From Treponema sp. (GTDB lineage: Bacteria; Spirochaetota; Spirochaetia; Treponematales; Treponemataceae), in assembly GCA_024400915.1 (NCBI GenBank), contig JAKSLX010000016.1, forward strand, positions 1 through 64,000: DNA of 64,000 nucleotides. The letters are read 5' to 3'. The first letter of the stretch is position 1; each line of letters starts with the position of its first letter. Below, piece after piece: positions 12,401 to 18,189 of this stretch. The notes below the pieces were generated by a model. That model was not told the DNA's origin and did not search any database. It worked only from the letters and a program-made list of their open reading frames with translations. A program made the position numbers and the translations under genes.

Positions 12401-15090
12401 GGAAGTGCAGTAAGGCTGTCATGAGCACCAAGATAAACATAGCCGTTTGCATAGCGGTTTACAGTTGTGACGTTATCCACATAGGCAAATATATTTTCCT
12501 GAGCAATGGTTCCGTCATCATCTTCCACGGAGAACTTCATCTGGTTGTTGCTCAGTATTCCAAAGAGGTTTTTTCCCGCCTTAACATCAGTAAAGTCTGC
12601 AACATCCTCAAAGTTAGAAGGCTTGATCTTTGGCTTGTCGGAAACCTGGTCTACAATGATTTCCTCATTTTCCGGCCTGCCCATTGTTTCATGGTTATAG
12701 ACTGTAGATGTTGTAAATCCAACATTTCCAACCTTGTCTTCCGCAATTACCTTGACAATCAGTTTCTTTGCGTCAGATGGAACTCGATTATTTATAATAT
12801 GCAGGGCAGTATCAAATACATCGTTAAAGCTGAATACCTTATTCTTACTTACTTTTACAACTCTATTTCCTTCAGAAATACTGTCCTTGTAATATTCAAT
12901 GGTTACCTTATCAAGGTTTGTCTCTTCAACATTACCCTTAACTGTAATTTTGCCGTTTACATACGACTTGCCTTCATTATCACCGGTACCGTAATCGGAA
13001 ATTACAGGAGTGAGCGAAGTAATTGTAACAACAGGCTTAACCGTATCAACATGGATCGTGCTGTTTACTGATGAAGATGAGTTTGTTATTTCGTGAACAA
13101 TGAAATCAGCTGAATAAAGATAAGCCTTTCCTTCCTCACACTTAACGGCCTCATAGCCATCGCAGTCAGCAGGAGAGAAACTCCAATCCAAAGAACCATC
13201 ACTATTCCTTGGATAGTTTTTATCAATTACAATGGTCTTTTCAATTGAACCAACTAGAGCATTTGTATTTTCATCTGTTACATTAACCGTAACCTTGATG
13301 TAGTCAATCTGGCTGTCCCCGTTCTTTGCAGTACCGCTGAAAGTAAGACCATTGTTACTTTCATTCTTTTTTGCAGAAGTCTTTACAAGAGAAAGATTTG
13401 CAGGAGACAATACCTTGATTTCAGGAAGCTTGCCCGTACCAGTTGCCTTGAAACCGTAATATTTAGCCTGTGCAAATTCAAGACCGTCCTGATCGTAACC
13501 TGCAAGGGCAATGATGTAGTAGTGGTTAACCTTAAGGAAGTCACCTGCCTCTTCGCTCATTGCAAAAGGAACTGTAATGAGTGTTCCGGAAGAGGCACCG
13601 CTTGTAGAGTTGTCCTTTACGCACCAGACATTGTTCTTTCCGTTTGGATCAAGGTATGCCTTTACTTCCGCCTTGAACTGGTCATAGGTGTAAGAAGGAT
13701 CATTGTCCAAAAGCTGATGCTTGATCGAAACAATGTAATTAAGGCTGTCAATGAATTCCTTTGCGGCATCCTTGCTGAAAGGTGGAGGCAATGCTCCGTC
13801 CTCAACATCACTTGTCATGTCCTTTACCCAGACAGTAATTGTCTTAGGGAAGATTGCAGTATCGTTAAGGCCAGCAGAAACAGTTGCAGTTACATTAGAA
13901 GTATTTGCAAGCTGGTTGTCACCAAACAAACCTTCGCTCTTGTAAATTTCAAGACCGCTCAAAGTATATGTTGGATTTGCGGCAGGGTTAAGAGTAAATG
14001 AAAGACGATTATCAATTCCACCAAAATCAGCAGTATCAACAGCCTTTGCCTTAAGGTCATTCATGGAAAGCTTATCGTGAACCTGATTACCGTTGGAAAT
14101 GTTCATCAGGTTGGAAGCCGAAAGACCAAGACCTTTGGAAGAACTCAAATAAGAAGTATAGACTTCATCGTAGAGATAAACCTGGCTTGTAATATTTCCT
14201 TCGCCTGCACCATTGTCACCGGGAGTCTTGTAAACTCTGGCAGCATCAGTAAGCCTGACGGTACACTTATAGTGCTTTGTTTCAATTTTGTTTTCAACAT
14301 TTCCGTAGAGAGTAACATAGCGCTGGTAAGCCATAGGGTCAGAAGAATTTGCAGGACCTTCAGCATTGGCAGCCCTTGTGGTATTTGCAAATTCAACTGA
14401 TGTACCGCCGGCAGTTGGAATGGAAGTTTCATAAATGTTTTCCGCCTGCTGAGCACTTGAAGAATTCGTAATGAGATTTCCGGCGCCGTCATAAACATCC
14501 AGAGCCATTTTAGAAATTTCGTGGAGGTCTGCGATTGTACCGGTTACAGTAAAAGTTGAACCATATGCAGCAGGTTCGCTTGTATGAGCTTCAACAGCAG
14601 AAGCAGTAACGCCAGGTTTAGAGATGATAAAGAAAGGAGCCGTATTATCAACATCTACAGAACGAGATGAAACGCCGGAAGATTTTCCGCTGTTATCGTT
14701 AGCCCAAGCCGTAATTTCGTAAGTACCATCAGCATACTGCCATCCGTTTGTACCGGCATAAGCTGAATCATCCCTGTCGTTAAGGGTAATCTGCCAGCTC
14801 TTTCCACTGATGACTGCATTTCCCTTGTATACCTCGTTGCCGACAGTAGTATTTACAACGCGGACATTGACGCTCGTAACAAGAACATCGTCATTACATT
14901 CACCCGCAAGAACAAAGCTGTCCCTAATGACAGCACCAGAAGGCGGATAAGTGATTGTAAGGGTTGGCGCAGAAACATCGACTGCCTCACCAAGACCAAT
15001 GTCACAGGAAAGCACTGATACCAAAGGAATGAATATTGCAGCTGCAACACATACTTTAGTCCAAAGTGATCTGAAAATACCTTTCTTCAT
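427..15090 (-). CDS. Giant Ig-like repeat surface lipoprotein (about 4,887 residues)
   Basis: The frame opens at 15129, but the ATG at 15090 is chosen because AGGAG lies 5 bases upstream and a basic, hydrophobic signal peptide follows at once. The signal ends in a spirochaete-style lipobox (VLSC, Cys29), so the product is probably a lipid-anchored surface protein. Most of the chain is a string of Ig-like or Big-type beta-sandwich modules, recognisable by recurring DNKAPTV, SGAPTI and DKAGN motifs. Residues about 680-1740 consist of near-identical tandem units of about 350 residues. The last 450 or so residues look different and suggest a beta-propeller (YLAYYD, VGPDGSIHIAAN), ending in a short tail module with LGYA and IETAQ. 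No enzyme motif is visible. An adhesin or scaffold role is inference. It lies downstream of, and in the same direction as, a two-gene ABC exporter. Confidence 0.85.
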   Translation of the reverse strand: MKKGIFRSLWTKVCVAAAIFIPLVSVLSCDIGLGEAVDVSAPTLTITYPPSGAVIRDSFVLAGECNDDVLVTSVNVRVVNTTVGNEVYKGNAVISGKSWQITLNDRDDSAYAGTNGWQYADGTYEITAWANDNSGKSSGVSSRSVDVDNTAPFFIISKPGVTASAVEAHTSEPAAYGSTFTVTGTIADLHEISKMALDVYDGAGNLITNSSSAQQAENIYETSIPTAGGTSVEFANTTRAANAEGPANSSDPMAYQRYVTLYGNVENKIETKHYKCTVRLTDAARVYKTPGDNGAGEGNITSQVYLYDEVYTSYLSSSKGLGLSASNLMNISNGNQVHDKLSMNDLKAKAVDTADFGGIDNRLSFTLNPAANPTYTLSGLEIYKSEGLFGDNQLANTSNVTATVSAGLNDTAIFPKTITVWVKDMTSDVEDGALPPPFSKDAAKEFIDSLNYIVSIKHQLLDNDPSYTYDQFKAEVKAYLDPNGKNNVWCVKDNSTSGASSGTLITVPFAMSEEAGDFLKVNHYYIIALAGYDQDGLEFAQAKYYGFKATGTGKLPEIKVLSPANLSLVKTSAKKNESNNGLTFSGTAKNGDSQIDYIKVTVNVTDENTNALVGSIEKTIVIDKNYPRNSDGSLDWSFSPADCDGYEAVKCEEGKAYLYSADFIVHEITNSSSSVNSTIHVDTVKPVVTITSLTPVISDYGTGDNEGKSYVNGKITVKGNVEETNLDKVTIEYYKDSISEGNRVVKVSKNKVFSFNDVFDTALHIINNRVPSDAKKLIVKVIAEDKVGNVGFTTSTVYNHETMGRPENEEIIVDQVSDKPKIKPSNFEDVADFTDVKAGKNLFGILSNNQMKFSVEDDDGTIAQENIFAYVDNVTTVNRYANGYVYLGAHDSLTALPEGTHTVKIIARDSGWQISDENSPNSFVAKDYKVVVSAGAPTIGFKADNNSYKNGSQVTVYGTISNLSSSDVVVTLSKPNGGTENITVPHRLDNGKAGTKDFTDTITVSSDSDKETKTETYTLVDGYGQQSSEKFSYVVDNKAPTVVISSVTPTVDNGSNVKSVNGKIKVAFNASDNYDLSKVEYFCYSTGYADDFNFDNGVVKSNTNGPTLDPVLGLSGTYSEETRFGTTFELDTTKISDDTTPAKMLLVLKATDKAGSESYATSKYIVDQKSDKPQIKPSNFENVSNYTDIQLGKNLFGTDSNNTMKFAVEDDDGTVSNIVAYVKGDENKTNRYANGYVYLAANGALRALAEGEYTIVIEAKDSIWASSIDTFNSISTEYKIAISSGAPAITFDDATKSYKKGDSFTVTGKIINHSASEATVTLKQDNSIVGNYTVPARSGDTDGTKSFDFNVTVDSDKEKETKTLTYSLIDKYGQQSTEKFSYIIDNKKPTINVSSVTPKVENGSDPYFVNGKINVTFNASDNYDLDKVRYLCYVAAPAANLSFDNGKVTDSSGNELTPSDETGLSYEYGYADEKRFGTTFEIDTTKISDDTTKRKLFLVLSAADKAGNVGYTTNTYIVNQESDKPQIKPSNFENVSDFAGIQLGKNLFGTDSNNTMKFAVEDDDGTVSNITAYVKGDSSKTNRYANGYVYLGAYGAFSALAEGEYTIVIEAKDSIWASDSNIYNSTSSEYKIAISSGAPTITFTADDKSYKKGATVNVKGEIKNTSTTKAIVKLSKAGNAPNAIEIPAHALVNGVETDGIYLINDPIEVTSDKDKDSVTVTYSLVDKYGQSSSEKFSYVVDNKAPTVNISSVTPRVENKDNADIPYVNGNISVVFNASDNYDLDKVEYTCYEAAANQDISFSSGTVTNGTKCTADGLSGIYGNTEEKRFGTTFVIDTTKISNNSTKKNLLLVLTATDKAGNVTYAVKKYIVDQETDRPVVNPTNFVALANGAKGINSLANGNLFGVSSNNKLMGSIEDDDGIKTVTMYYRKALSYENVGSTPAEINGSATFDGEYTSVSIISDGTSTTANLSQNLPTVEGKYEIYFVAEDTNFANADTTPFNRYESSKYYVGVSSGSPVISLAALANDGYTKSYSNGAATLAVSGTASKHDLIRSVIRTSGSDVRDDTVEVKKNTLTKDADTGNAKFSDTLQPLTTSKTVEYKVTDIFGQTATASVNYIVDDVKPSFVDDKLLIQNVAYTSGKWYRNSDISIEGDFYDAGAGIKEISYTLEPHSDSVSGTGTIVATANSSIKDGSGNVIPGYYKFKGTISGVLAGSNNILKIKTTDSCGNISEEKTITLMMDETAPQYTANFISVDNGKTSSSATGTVTVNGKQKVTLYGKISDISQSGIGLLDAGKLKAIVYKINGTEVECTTTFTKSTGDLTKWDEAKGAAYYEYDETELGDKTSIRGWKTEIAADKAVTGTLTAECVDIAGNKFQNPSVLMFQVDDEAPKVTIRTSSTGVNGSAESIEGSVTENFSLAGMDLYYATGSLPETNAKDIYDDTTKDLKDYGWTRFTTSTVTDIAQIYSWKFDKFNFNEYSGATASGANGIGTVYILPVVKDKAGNSSAYKKTGEGASATYSWNATEFTVDMNKDRPTVQATNLTRNGAGPYTYILKYGTNAQISGTVSDDDATSSNTVQLILGSKKQITSVEKSGTSAYKATFADGSTATFTEATSGSTITWTSNADAYTDPKTNVKSYEKTTLTGTDWTYTPADPSDGQKSVYFYVMDNRGGVFYTGNESGDLYKPYFQYKSETAENSIAALSYGSDCNSPEVSSVKIISYSSDADDAAAVSKDPIGSTLIEGGVSRRYIKFEILGSDANQIDGFTLEAKDSKSGTPNSVKYWMGNVPSDARSGLTENGNIAVDSSDNRRSTWTTGLIDLNSDTEADKWRTGEVSVTVNVYDKSGLKGNGSYTFNVDNSAPEIKNITPLSTDEKTGKFDVSGDASDADTGRSGLASLTYYVPTIENASKTDGELAALDVWQAKSAVMDKWVFTFNGGNTTYDCPLFSDFTAVDDSNNPIYGTPDANNVWTIPVYIKAVDALGNYSIARHSIKYNPDGDKPRTEFTYPTNAQYQKDSDGDALGYVTLGSTIRVTGTVTIPNIDCKAVSDGVYVQIATEVIKAKKALTLYKAKKTLKIGELEIKSGDYIKASKISSLTLGDDYETESVVSDAVLTTAQAAVLTENEDYIHAEDWAGAKTVCSDSLGYTVVDADSINTNDAEKVNISAWPTGTETNNTGFTTKENRTAWWGIPAQSTTSSWVIAINQRNELNPTENGTTNNIAIRACSVNNAGKAGGWSETYYIHIDDSAPVMNVKLRQYDVASPNGETLSGATPTVEKDYVPGMYLKGNWYIYLEVIDESGIVSGDNGIVVADGKTFYKYAYQYNSKNCYKVWIPVSGTEGNLLQYKVSATDTDEGNPHTVTNTYQLYLDNTAPEFGTITSTTSGKNSFVPAGDTRVMSEYKIKDSNKSFNIASPVTETGSGFERTVFYLIRKKTGAAYTIKNDSVQSIFDPFSLDSSKRPVGAKVATSDLTEVKVKQGSSEYSLWGKTISGTQRDNDVTYNNRFYSSDISGNTHIRQGGLIYIGNLLRRIEKVDATNGYVEFDEDTNGGATSAVFIYAQVVDNATTEGGSPSADNYGFTFTETDDGDGMPEKVDVTSSGVKWNADIRSANLSDGPVTLVVMAFDKAGNVSCKEIDTSVANNAPRIAKVFLGTDIDGNSRYDANEFVEYNWSVNEFGQVQTDKYTDAMTLRTKDYVNGKKSVNSSGAGNGKSFIIKNGLAVVPEIVGGNIGSGGSIGMVYNRSATAATSSAGTAADPKVNDASTTYYTLPSTAELTDTANSFYGYTLSNLEISGKTQAEFNAITKDTAATINGTGKGMSFTFWDETEEGVKGSSTQSAVLYVEDFDVDLIDVNAPSAVIHPFHWNSKSDNSIKKDANGNLLGHIELEDDLSDALKTADWGDGTAGKPVDPKISGKVVITGYAYDETRLGKITIAETTNKFTLTNCYSEYKNTDGTVAWTSASGTGWTLTVTNKSAPSQEGHLAQWTLEIDSEKVSGVACKDIKFTVTAEDATILAAKNASTPGTTQTSRSKQSDGKYYYATAAQYELGKLYDSVAAAVAGTTVSADATTHDKIYVQGPADGTNTNVYAYYRGTTGYYQMDVVPYVTKVTTGLSGKLKTSVRNAYSRTATGHYIVGEGEDITFDGFNLNGAKFVKTEADATSGIGEATVDLTSGKLTATAANLPKSRDYRLKVGDVYTINNINNNAAKGSAPVGEITDSTSYEKKRDYAYNSKANDKGNKLLTDDVVIDVWQFDIDAAKPESGELREPIMKINPKSGKVGFAFVAGPAYASMAGGSTDYSYKLFQRNYATFSNISMAFDEAGNSYGTMTGLDTYPNGATNTLAGRFTFVTSKWGVDTDSMDDNYNPDKKLRLEAIGLPGNNLCYVKGVYPPSYTMTETRFASPSIVAVNHETNTSVYLAYYDSVQGQIRFRYTDNLAATKGTSDDFVDNTGINDTSGDKFKHVFESRTSKFSLIAGADWQNYATAENTATGLTKKVGTNYFYDTGYKAGKYVAIDVQKDAHIGIQNGTIQRLKDGIEVLEGQIIWDNHWEYKGESKDVANEMKEKYKGKDLYLLNSRLEKIAEMTFNAWPQDHDEYYRNAFTETPSADVVAQNPKYVVLKSDAQFEDVPKYNSYGDVVVAVWYDGKDCRYAFNDNPTSGLDNGVGGGWKGNKVIFSDGGKFCNVKVGPDGSIHIAANVDGTLKYAYLSSYDAAYTESSDSVLIDGYGDSGDQITIDVGQKRNSNGAYVVVPHIGYYQGSCSRPAVAELLIPENGTMNYKLAGADSDGYFTGNWEVSIVPTPSELSDAVATTDKINIGLWKKDINGTKGVVTTSADTVFTANASDTSNNSGTGSNGNCYGNGTINPILGYAVKDSTGSYLTVIETAQKK
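9880..13050 (-). repeat. Tandem units of about 1.05 kb inside the giant gene
   Basis: Unit starts, marked by the codons for the DNKAPTV-type motif, fall near 13040, 11980, 10935 and 9880. A related but longer spacing leads to about 8720. The units around 10285-10530 and 11338-11582 are very similar at DNA level, including a long stretch encoding NRYANGYVYL and KPSNFENVS. Such repeats can change copy number by recombination or replication slippage. Confidence 0.8.
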
Positions 15091-15445
15091 AACGGCTCCT
15101 AAAAAGCATATACTGATAAAAAATCCCACTTCTATATCGGCATTTTTCCAATAGATTTAAAGAGAATTCTCCATTTTCTATTTGAGATATTAGAATAAAT
15201 AGAGATAATGGATATTTTCAGTATAAACCGGAATTTTCAACGGAGCAAGAACGATAATTTCTTTCTATAATAATTTTTTTTTGTTTTGGCTATGTACGTA
15301 AATAGTATTGCTGCGCCGATTGGACATGGCAACGTAGTTTCCTTGATGCCGCCTGTCAAAATCAAGCAATATCCACAAAATATATGGTAGTTTCGAGAGC
15401 CTCAACCACCACATATCATATAGCAACACTTCCTACGGGAAATCA
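15091..15445. other. Noncoding gap between ABC exporter and giant gene
   Basis: This 355-base stretch holds no credible gene. It contains long A/T runs near 15265-15285 and an imperfect hairpin at about 15382-15416 (arms GTAGTTTCGAG and CTCAACCACC with one bulge), which lies just past the stop of the ABC ATPase gene and has no proper T-run. The words GCTATGTACG at 15289-15298 recur at 18018-18027. I could not identify a convincing promoter for the giant gene. Confidence 0.5.
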
Positions 15446-16186
15446 CTAGCGGTTTTTCATGTATTCAAGGTATTCGCGGTGGACATCGGCTGGGTTGCCT
15501 TCCATGCGGATTTTTCCGGCGTCTATCCAGATGGAGCGGTCACAGATTTTTTCAATCTGGCCGAGGGAATGGGAAACAATGACGATTGTTGTACCGGAAT
15601 TCTTGATTTCAATGAGCTTGTTAAAGCACTTTTCCTGGAATGCAACATCACCAACGGCAAGGATTTCGTCAATGAAAAGAACTTCCGCCTCTACATGAAT
15701 GGCAACGGCAAAGGCAAGGCGCATGTACATACCCGAAGAATAGGTGCGCACAGGACTGTCTATAAAGTTGCCAAGTTCAGAAAATTCAATGATGGCATCA
15801 ACCTTGGCATCGATTTCCTTTCTTGTAAGGCCAAAAATAGAAGCATTGATGTAGATGTTCTCGCGGCCGGTCATGTCCGGGTGGAATCCGGCACCAAGTT
15901 CAATAAGAGCAGAAACCTTGCCGTTAACAGTAACAGTTCCGGAAGTCGGATACATGATGCGGGTCAAAAGCTTGAGTGTGGTACTCTTGCCGCAGCCGTT
16001 GTGACCAATGAGTCCCACGGCTTCCCCTTTCTTGATTGTAAAGCTAATGTCGTCAAGGACAGTCCTGTTCTCGTACTTATTGCGGTTCCAGAAAAGCATC
16101 TTGTCCTTTAATTTCTTTCCCTTGTCGTGGTAAAGCTTAAAGTTCTTCTTAAGGTTCTTAACTTCAATAGAAATATCTGCAGCCAT
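15446..16186 (-). CDS. ABC transporter ATP-binding protein, polysaccharide/teichoic acid export type
   Basis: This is the ATPase half of an ABC-2 exporter of the Wzt/TagH/RfbE class, which drives polysaccharide chains across the inner membrane. Visible motifs are Walker A GHNGCGKST near residue 60, the signature YSSGM near 150 and Walker B VLFIDEILAVGD near 170, followed by a switch histidine (VSHS). At 246 residues it has the nucleotide-binding domain only. It lacks the C-terminal carbohydrate-binding domain that some Wzt proteins carry, so it would not select a capped chain. The start follows a GGAGG site that lies in the end of the permease gene, 2 bases upstream, so the two are translated as a pair. 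Confidence 0.9.
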   Translation of the reverse strand: MAADISIEVKNLKKNFKLYHDKGKKLKDKMLFWNRNKYENRTVLDDISFTIKKGEAVGLIGHNGCGKSTTLKLLTRIMYPTSGTVTVNGKVSALIELGAGFHPDMTGRENIYINASIFGLTRKEIDAKVDAIIEFSELGNFIDSPVRTYSSGMYMRLAFAVAIHVEAEVLFIDEILAVGDVAFQEKCFNKLIEIKNSGTTIVIVSHSLGQIEKICDRSIWIDAGKIRMEGNPADVHREYLEYMKNR

Positions 16187-16188
16187 GA

Positions 16189-16968
16189 TTACATTTCCTC
16201 CGCAAAGCCCTTCTGGAGCTTAGAAAAAAGCAGTTCACCAACAACGAGGATTACAACTCCGTAAACGACAGCCAAGCCCAAAGTAGAGATGTCCGGAATT
16301 TCCTTGTAATAAAGGATGCTGCGGTAACATTCAATGATGGAACACATAGGGTTAAGCTGAAGGATGGTCTTGTATTCTTCCGGAACACGCTCAAAAGAAA
16401 AGAAGATTGGCGTTGTAAACTGCATGAGCATGGCGATGATTCCAAGGATGTGTGCCAAATCCTGCAGGTAAACCGTAAGTGAACAGAACAGAAGCGTAAC
16501 ACCAAGAGAAAGAAGGAATTCAACCATGAAAACAAGCGGAAGATAAAGCAAAGGAACAATGCTTAAGCCAATGCCGCTGATGATCAGGATGATGAAAACA
16601 ACGATGAAGCAGTATAGCATGTTCACAAAAGAACTGATGGTAAAGCTCAACGGCAGAACTTCGCGCGGAAAGTAGATTTTGGTAACAAGGTTCTGGTTGA
16701 ACAGAATGCAGCTGCAGCCGGAAGCAAGGCAGTTACTGAAGAAAAGCCATGGAACAAGGGCAATAAAGAGATAAACCGAATAGTTTGGAATATCATTACG
16801 AAGCATGATACCAAAAAGGAAGTAGTATACCCCCCACTGCAAAAGAGGATTCAAAAAAGTCCACAAAAAGCCAAGGACAGATCCCTTATAGCGGCCACGA
16901 AGCTCGCGGTGAACAAGCCCTGCAATCATCTGGCGGTAATTGTACAGTTCGTTGAATTTAGAAAACAT
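16189..16968 (-). CDS. ABC-2 type permease, polysaccharide export (Wzm/TagG-like)
   Basis: An integral membrane protein of about 259 residues with some six transmembrane segments, matching the permease of polysaccharide ABC exporters. The N-terminal amphipathic stretch with RELRGRYKGSVLGFLW is typical of the family. It is the partner of the ATPase that follows 2 bases later. The ATG at 16968 has GAGGG 6 bases upstream and is chosen. A second in-frame ATG at 16974 lies 7 bases after a perfect TATAAT box and could be used on a leaderless message. No glycosyltransferase or sugar-nucleotide genes are nearby, so the exported glycan cannot be named. Confidence 0.88.
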   Translation of the reverse strand: MFSKFNELYNYRQMIAGLVHRELRGRYKGSVLGFLWTFLNPLLQWGVYYFLFGIMLRNDIPNYSVYLFIALVPWLFFSNCLASGCSCILFNQNLVTKIYFPREVLPLSFTISSFVNMLYCFIVVFIILIISGIGLSIVPLLYLPLVFMVEFLLSLGVTLLFCSLTVYLQDLAHILGIIAMLMQFTTPIFFSFERVPEEYKTILQLNPMCSIIECYRSILYYKEIPDISTLGLAVVYGVVILVVGELLFSKLQKGFAEEM

Positions 16969-16981
16969 AAACATCCCTCAC

Positions 16982-16987
16982 ATTATA
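16982..16987 (-). promoter_or_regulatory. -10 box (TATAAT) for the ABC exporter genes
   Basis: A perfect TATAAT on the minus strand is followed by the 7 bases GTGAGGG and then the ATG at 16974. A transcript would therefore start at or next to that ATG. The -35 region (TTTATT at 17-bp spacing) is poor. Confidence 0.45.
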
Positions 16988-17068
16988 GATGAATTCGAGG
17001 ATAAAATAAAGTCGGGCCGTTTTTTGCTATAATCCCAGCCACCTGAAAATTCCTCATGGTTCCTGACT

Positions 17069-17920
17069 TTAAGCCTTAAGCTTTTCCAGTTCCTCTTGCG
17101 ACAAACCGGTGCTTTCTGAGATGACTGAAAGGTCAATGTTCTTTTTTAGTAGTATCTTTGCCGTCTCCACAGCCTTGTCGTGGGCACCCTGAGTTATACC
17201 TTTAGCCAGTCCAAGGGCAATTCCTTCGAGCCTTGCTTCCTCACGCTCTTCATCGATTTTCATTTTCAATGTCATAAAGTGCTCCTTGAGCCTTGGATTT
17301 TCATGGGCATCGTTGATCCTGGCCTCTATCTCGTTAGTAAAGGCTGTGGAAGGTTCCCTGGTGCTGATGTATTTCAGGAATCCCTGGACTTCCGTGTCAT
17401 TGCAGCTTTTCCATGCCTTTGCGTTGTAGAAAAACTTGTAGCACCTGTCATTGTAGTCAAAATCCCTTTTCTCTTCAATGAAATTCCGGACGGTGTAGAC
17501 GGGCAATCCAAGTCCAAAGGGATCCCCCGTGCAGATGAAGATCACGTAGCTTTCGGGCAGCAGCATGTAGTCTTCCTTTTTCTTGAGGCAGTCAAGGTCC
17601 ATGTTCGCCTGGTAGTAGCGGGAGCGCAGGGGCAGGTTCTCGTAATTCTTTACCTGCAGCTCAATATCAAAGACCCTGTCGCTACTCTTTACATATACGT
17701 CAAAGCGCACACCCCGACCATCACTTCGATGCCTGAACTGCTTCTGGGTTTTGTGGTACACAATCTTCTGGACTTTGATCTTAAGCAGCGTTTCTATGAG
17801 CTTTCTACAAAGCCCTTCGTCCTTCATCAGCTCTGAAAAAAGAAAGTCCGATGTAAAGTCAAGCTCCAGGAATTCCTGTTCCAGCTGTGATCTTGTTTTT
17901 CTGCGGTGTTTTCCAAACAT
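17069..17920 (-). CDS. Rpn-family PD-(D/E)XK nuclease / transposase-like protein
   Basis: The protein (283 residues) matches the Rpn/PDDEXK family of recombination-promoting nucleases, often annotated as putative transposases. The N-terminal part contains TSDFLFSELMKDE. The nuclease core shows RFDVYVKSSDRVFDIELQ near residues 72-90, which supplies the Asp and the ExQ active-site residues, followed by RSRYYQANMDL. The C-terminal third is a charged helix ending in repeats such as EGIALGLAKGITQGA that are usual for the family. Members act in RecA-independent exchange or in phage defence and are often multicopy in Treponema-like genomes. It is a single gene with its own flanks, with repeat sequence upstream. 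Confidence 0.85.
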   Translation of the reverse strand: MFGKHRRKTRSQLEQEFLELDFTSDFLFSELMKDEGLCRKLIETLLKIKVQKIVYHKTQKQFRHRSDGRGVRFDVYVKSSDRVFDIELQVKNYENLPLRSRYYQANMDLDCLKKKEDYMLLPESYVIFICTGDPFGLGLPVYTVRNFIEEKRDFDYNDRCYKFFYNAKAWKSCNDTEVQGFLKYISTREPSTAFTNEIEARINDAHENPRLKEHFMTLKMKIDEEREEARLEGIALGLAKGITQGAHDKAVETAKILLKKNIDLSVISESTGLSQEELEKLKA

Positions 17921-18047
17921 TTCTTACCTCAGTTAAATTGGATTGCGGAGAACAAATTCTCCTAACCTATATATAACCGCTGGAATTATAAAAAGCGGAA
18001 AAAATCTGAAAAAAAGTGCTATGTACGGAAACAGTTGTTCATTTGCA

Positions 18048-18060
18048 GGGGTCTGTCCCC
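18048..18060 (-). repeat. GGGGACAGACCCC dispersed palindromic motif, copy 1
   Basis: GGGGTCTGTCCCC on the plus strand is the reverse complement of the motif seen at 19996, 21449 and 21541. It lies in the 269-base gap between the Rpn nuclease and the following lipoprotein gene. That gap also carries GCTATGTACG at 18018-18027, shared with 15289-15298. Confidence 0.65.
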
Positions 18061-18120
18061 GGTGATTCCGGAATGGCAAATGGGAAAGCAACACTTTCTG
18101 CTGACACACGCAGTAAATAA

Positions 18121-18151
18121 AAAAAAGGCCGCCTGCGATTTGCAAGCGGCC
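18121..18151 (-). terminator. Terminator of the lipoprotein gene ending at 18190
   Basis: On the minus strand a GGCCGC/GCGGCC stem (18146-18151 with 18127-18132), extended by TGC/GCA inside, is followed by a run of T residues. It lies about 40 bases past the stop. Confidence 0.85.
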
Positions 18152-18189
18152 TGATGTTAGGCTAGGTTCATTTAGAACTTAACTTTGGA

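Noticed and set aside
12352..13071. 239-codon plus-strand reading frame inside the giant gene
   Set aside because: It is antisense to a repeat unit, rich in Cys, Asn and Tyr in the way of a shadow frame, and has no start signal.
15365..15380. ATATCCACA considered as a DnaA box of a replication origin
   Set aside because: Only one near match is seen, without a cluster or dnaA, dnaN or gyr genes near it.
15479..16111. 210-codon plus-strand reading frame opposite the ABC ATPase gene
   Set aside because: Shadow of the conserved ATPase gene with no domain of its own.
17180..17836. 218-codon plus-strand reading frame opposite the Rpn nuclease gene
   Set aside because: Antisense to an intact family member and without a start signal.
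17933..18145. 70-residue minus-strand reading frame between the Rpn nuclease and the lipoprotein gene
   Set aside because: It spans the dispersed palindrome and part of a terminator, has no ribosome binding site and no recognisable domain.
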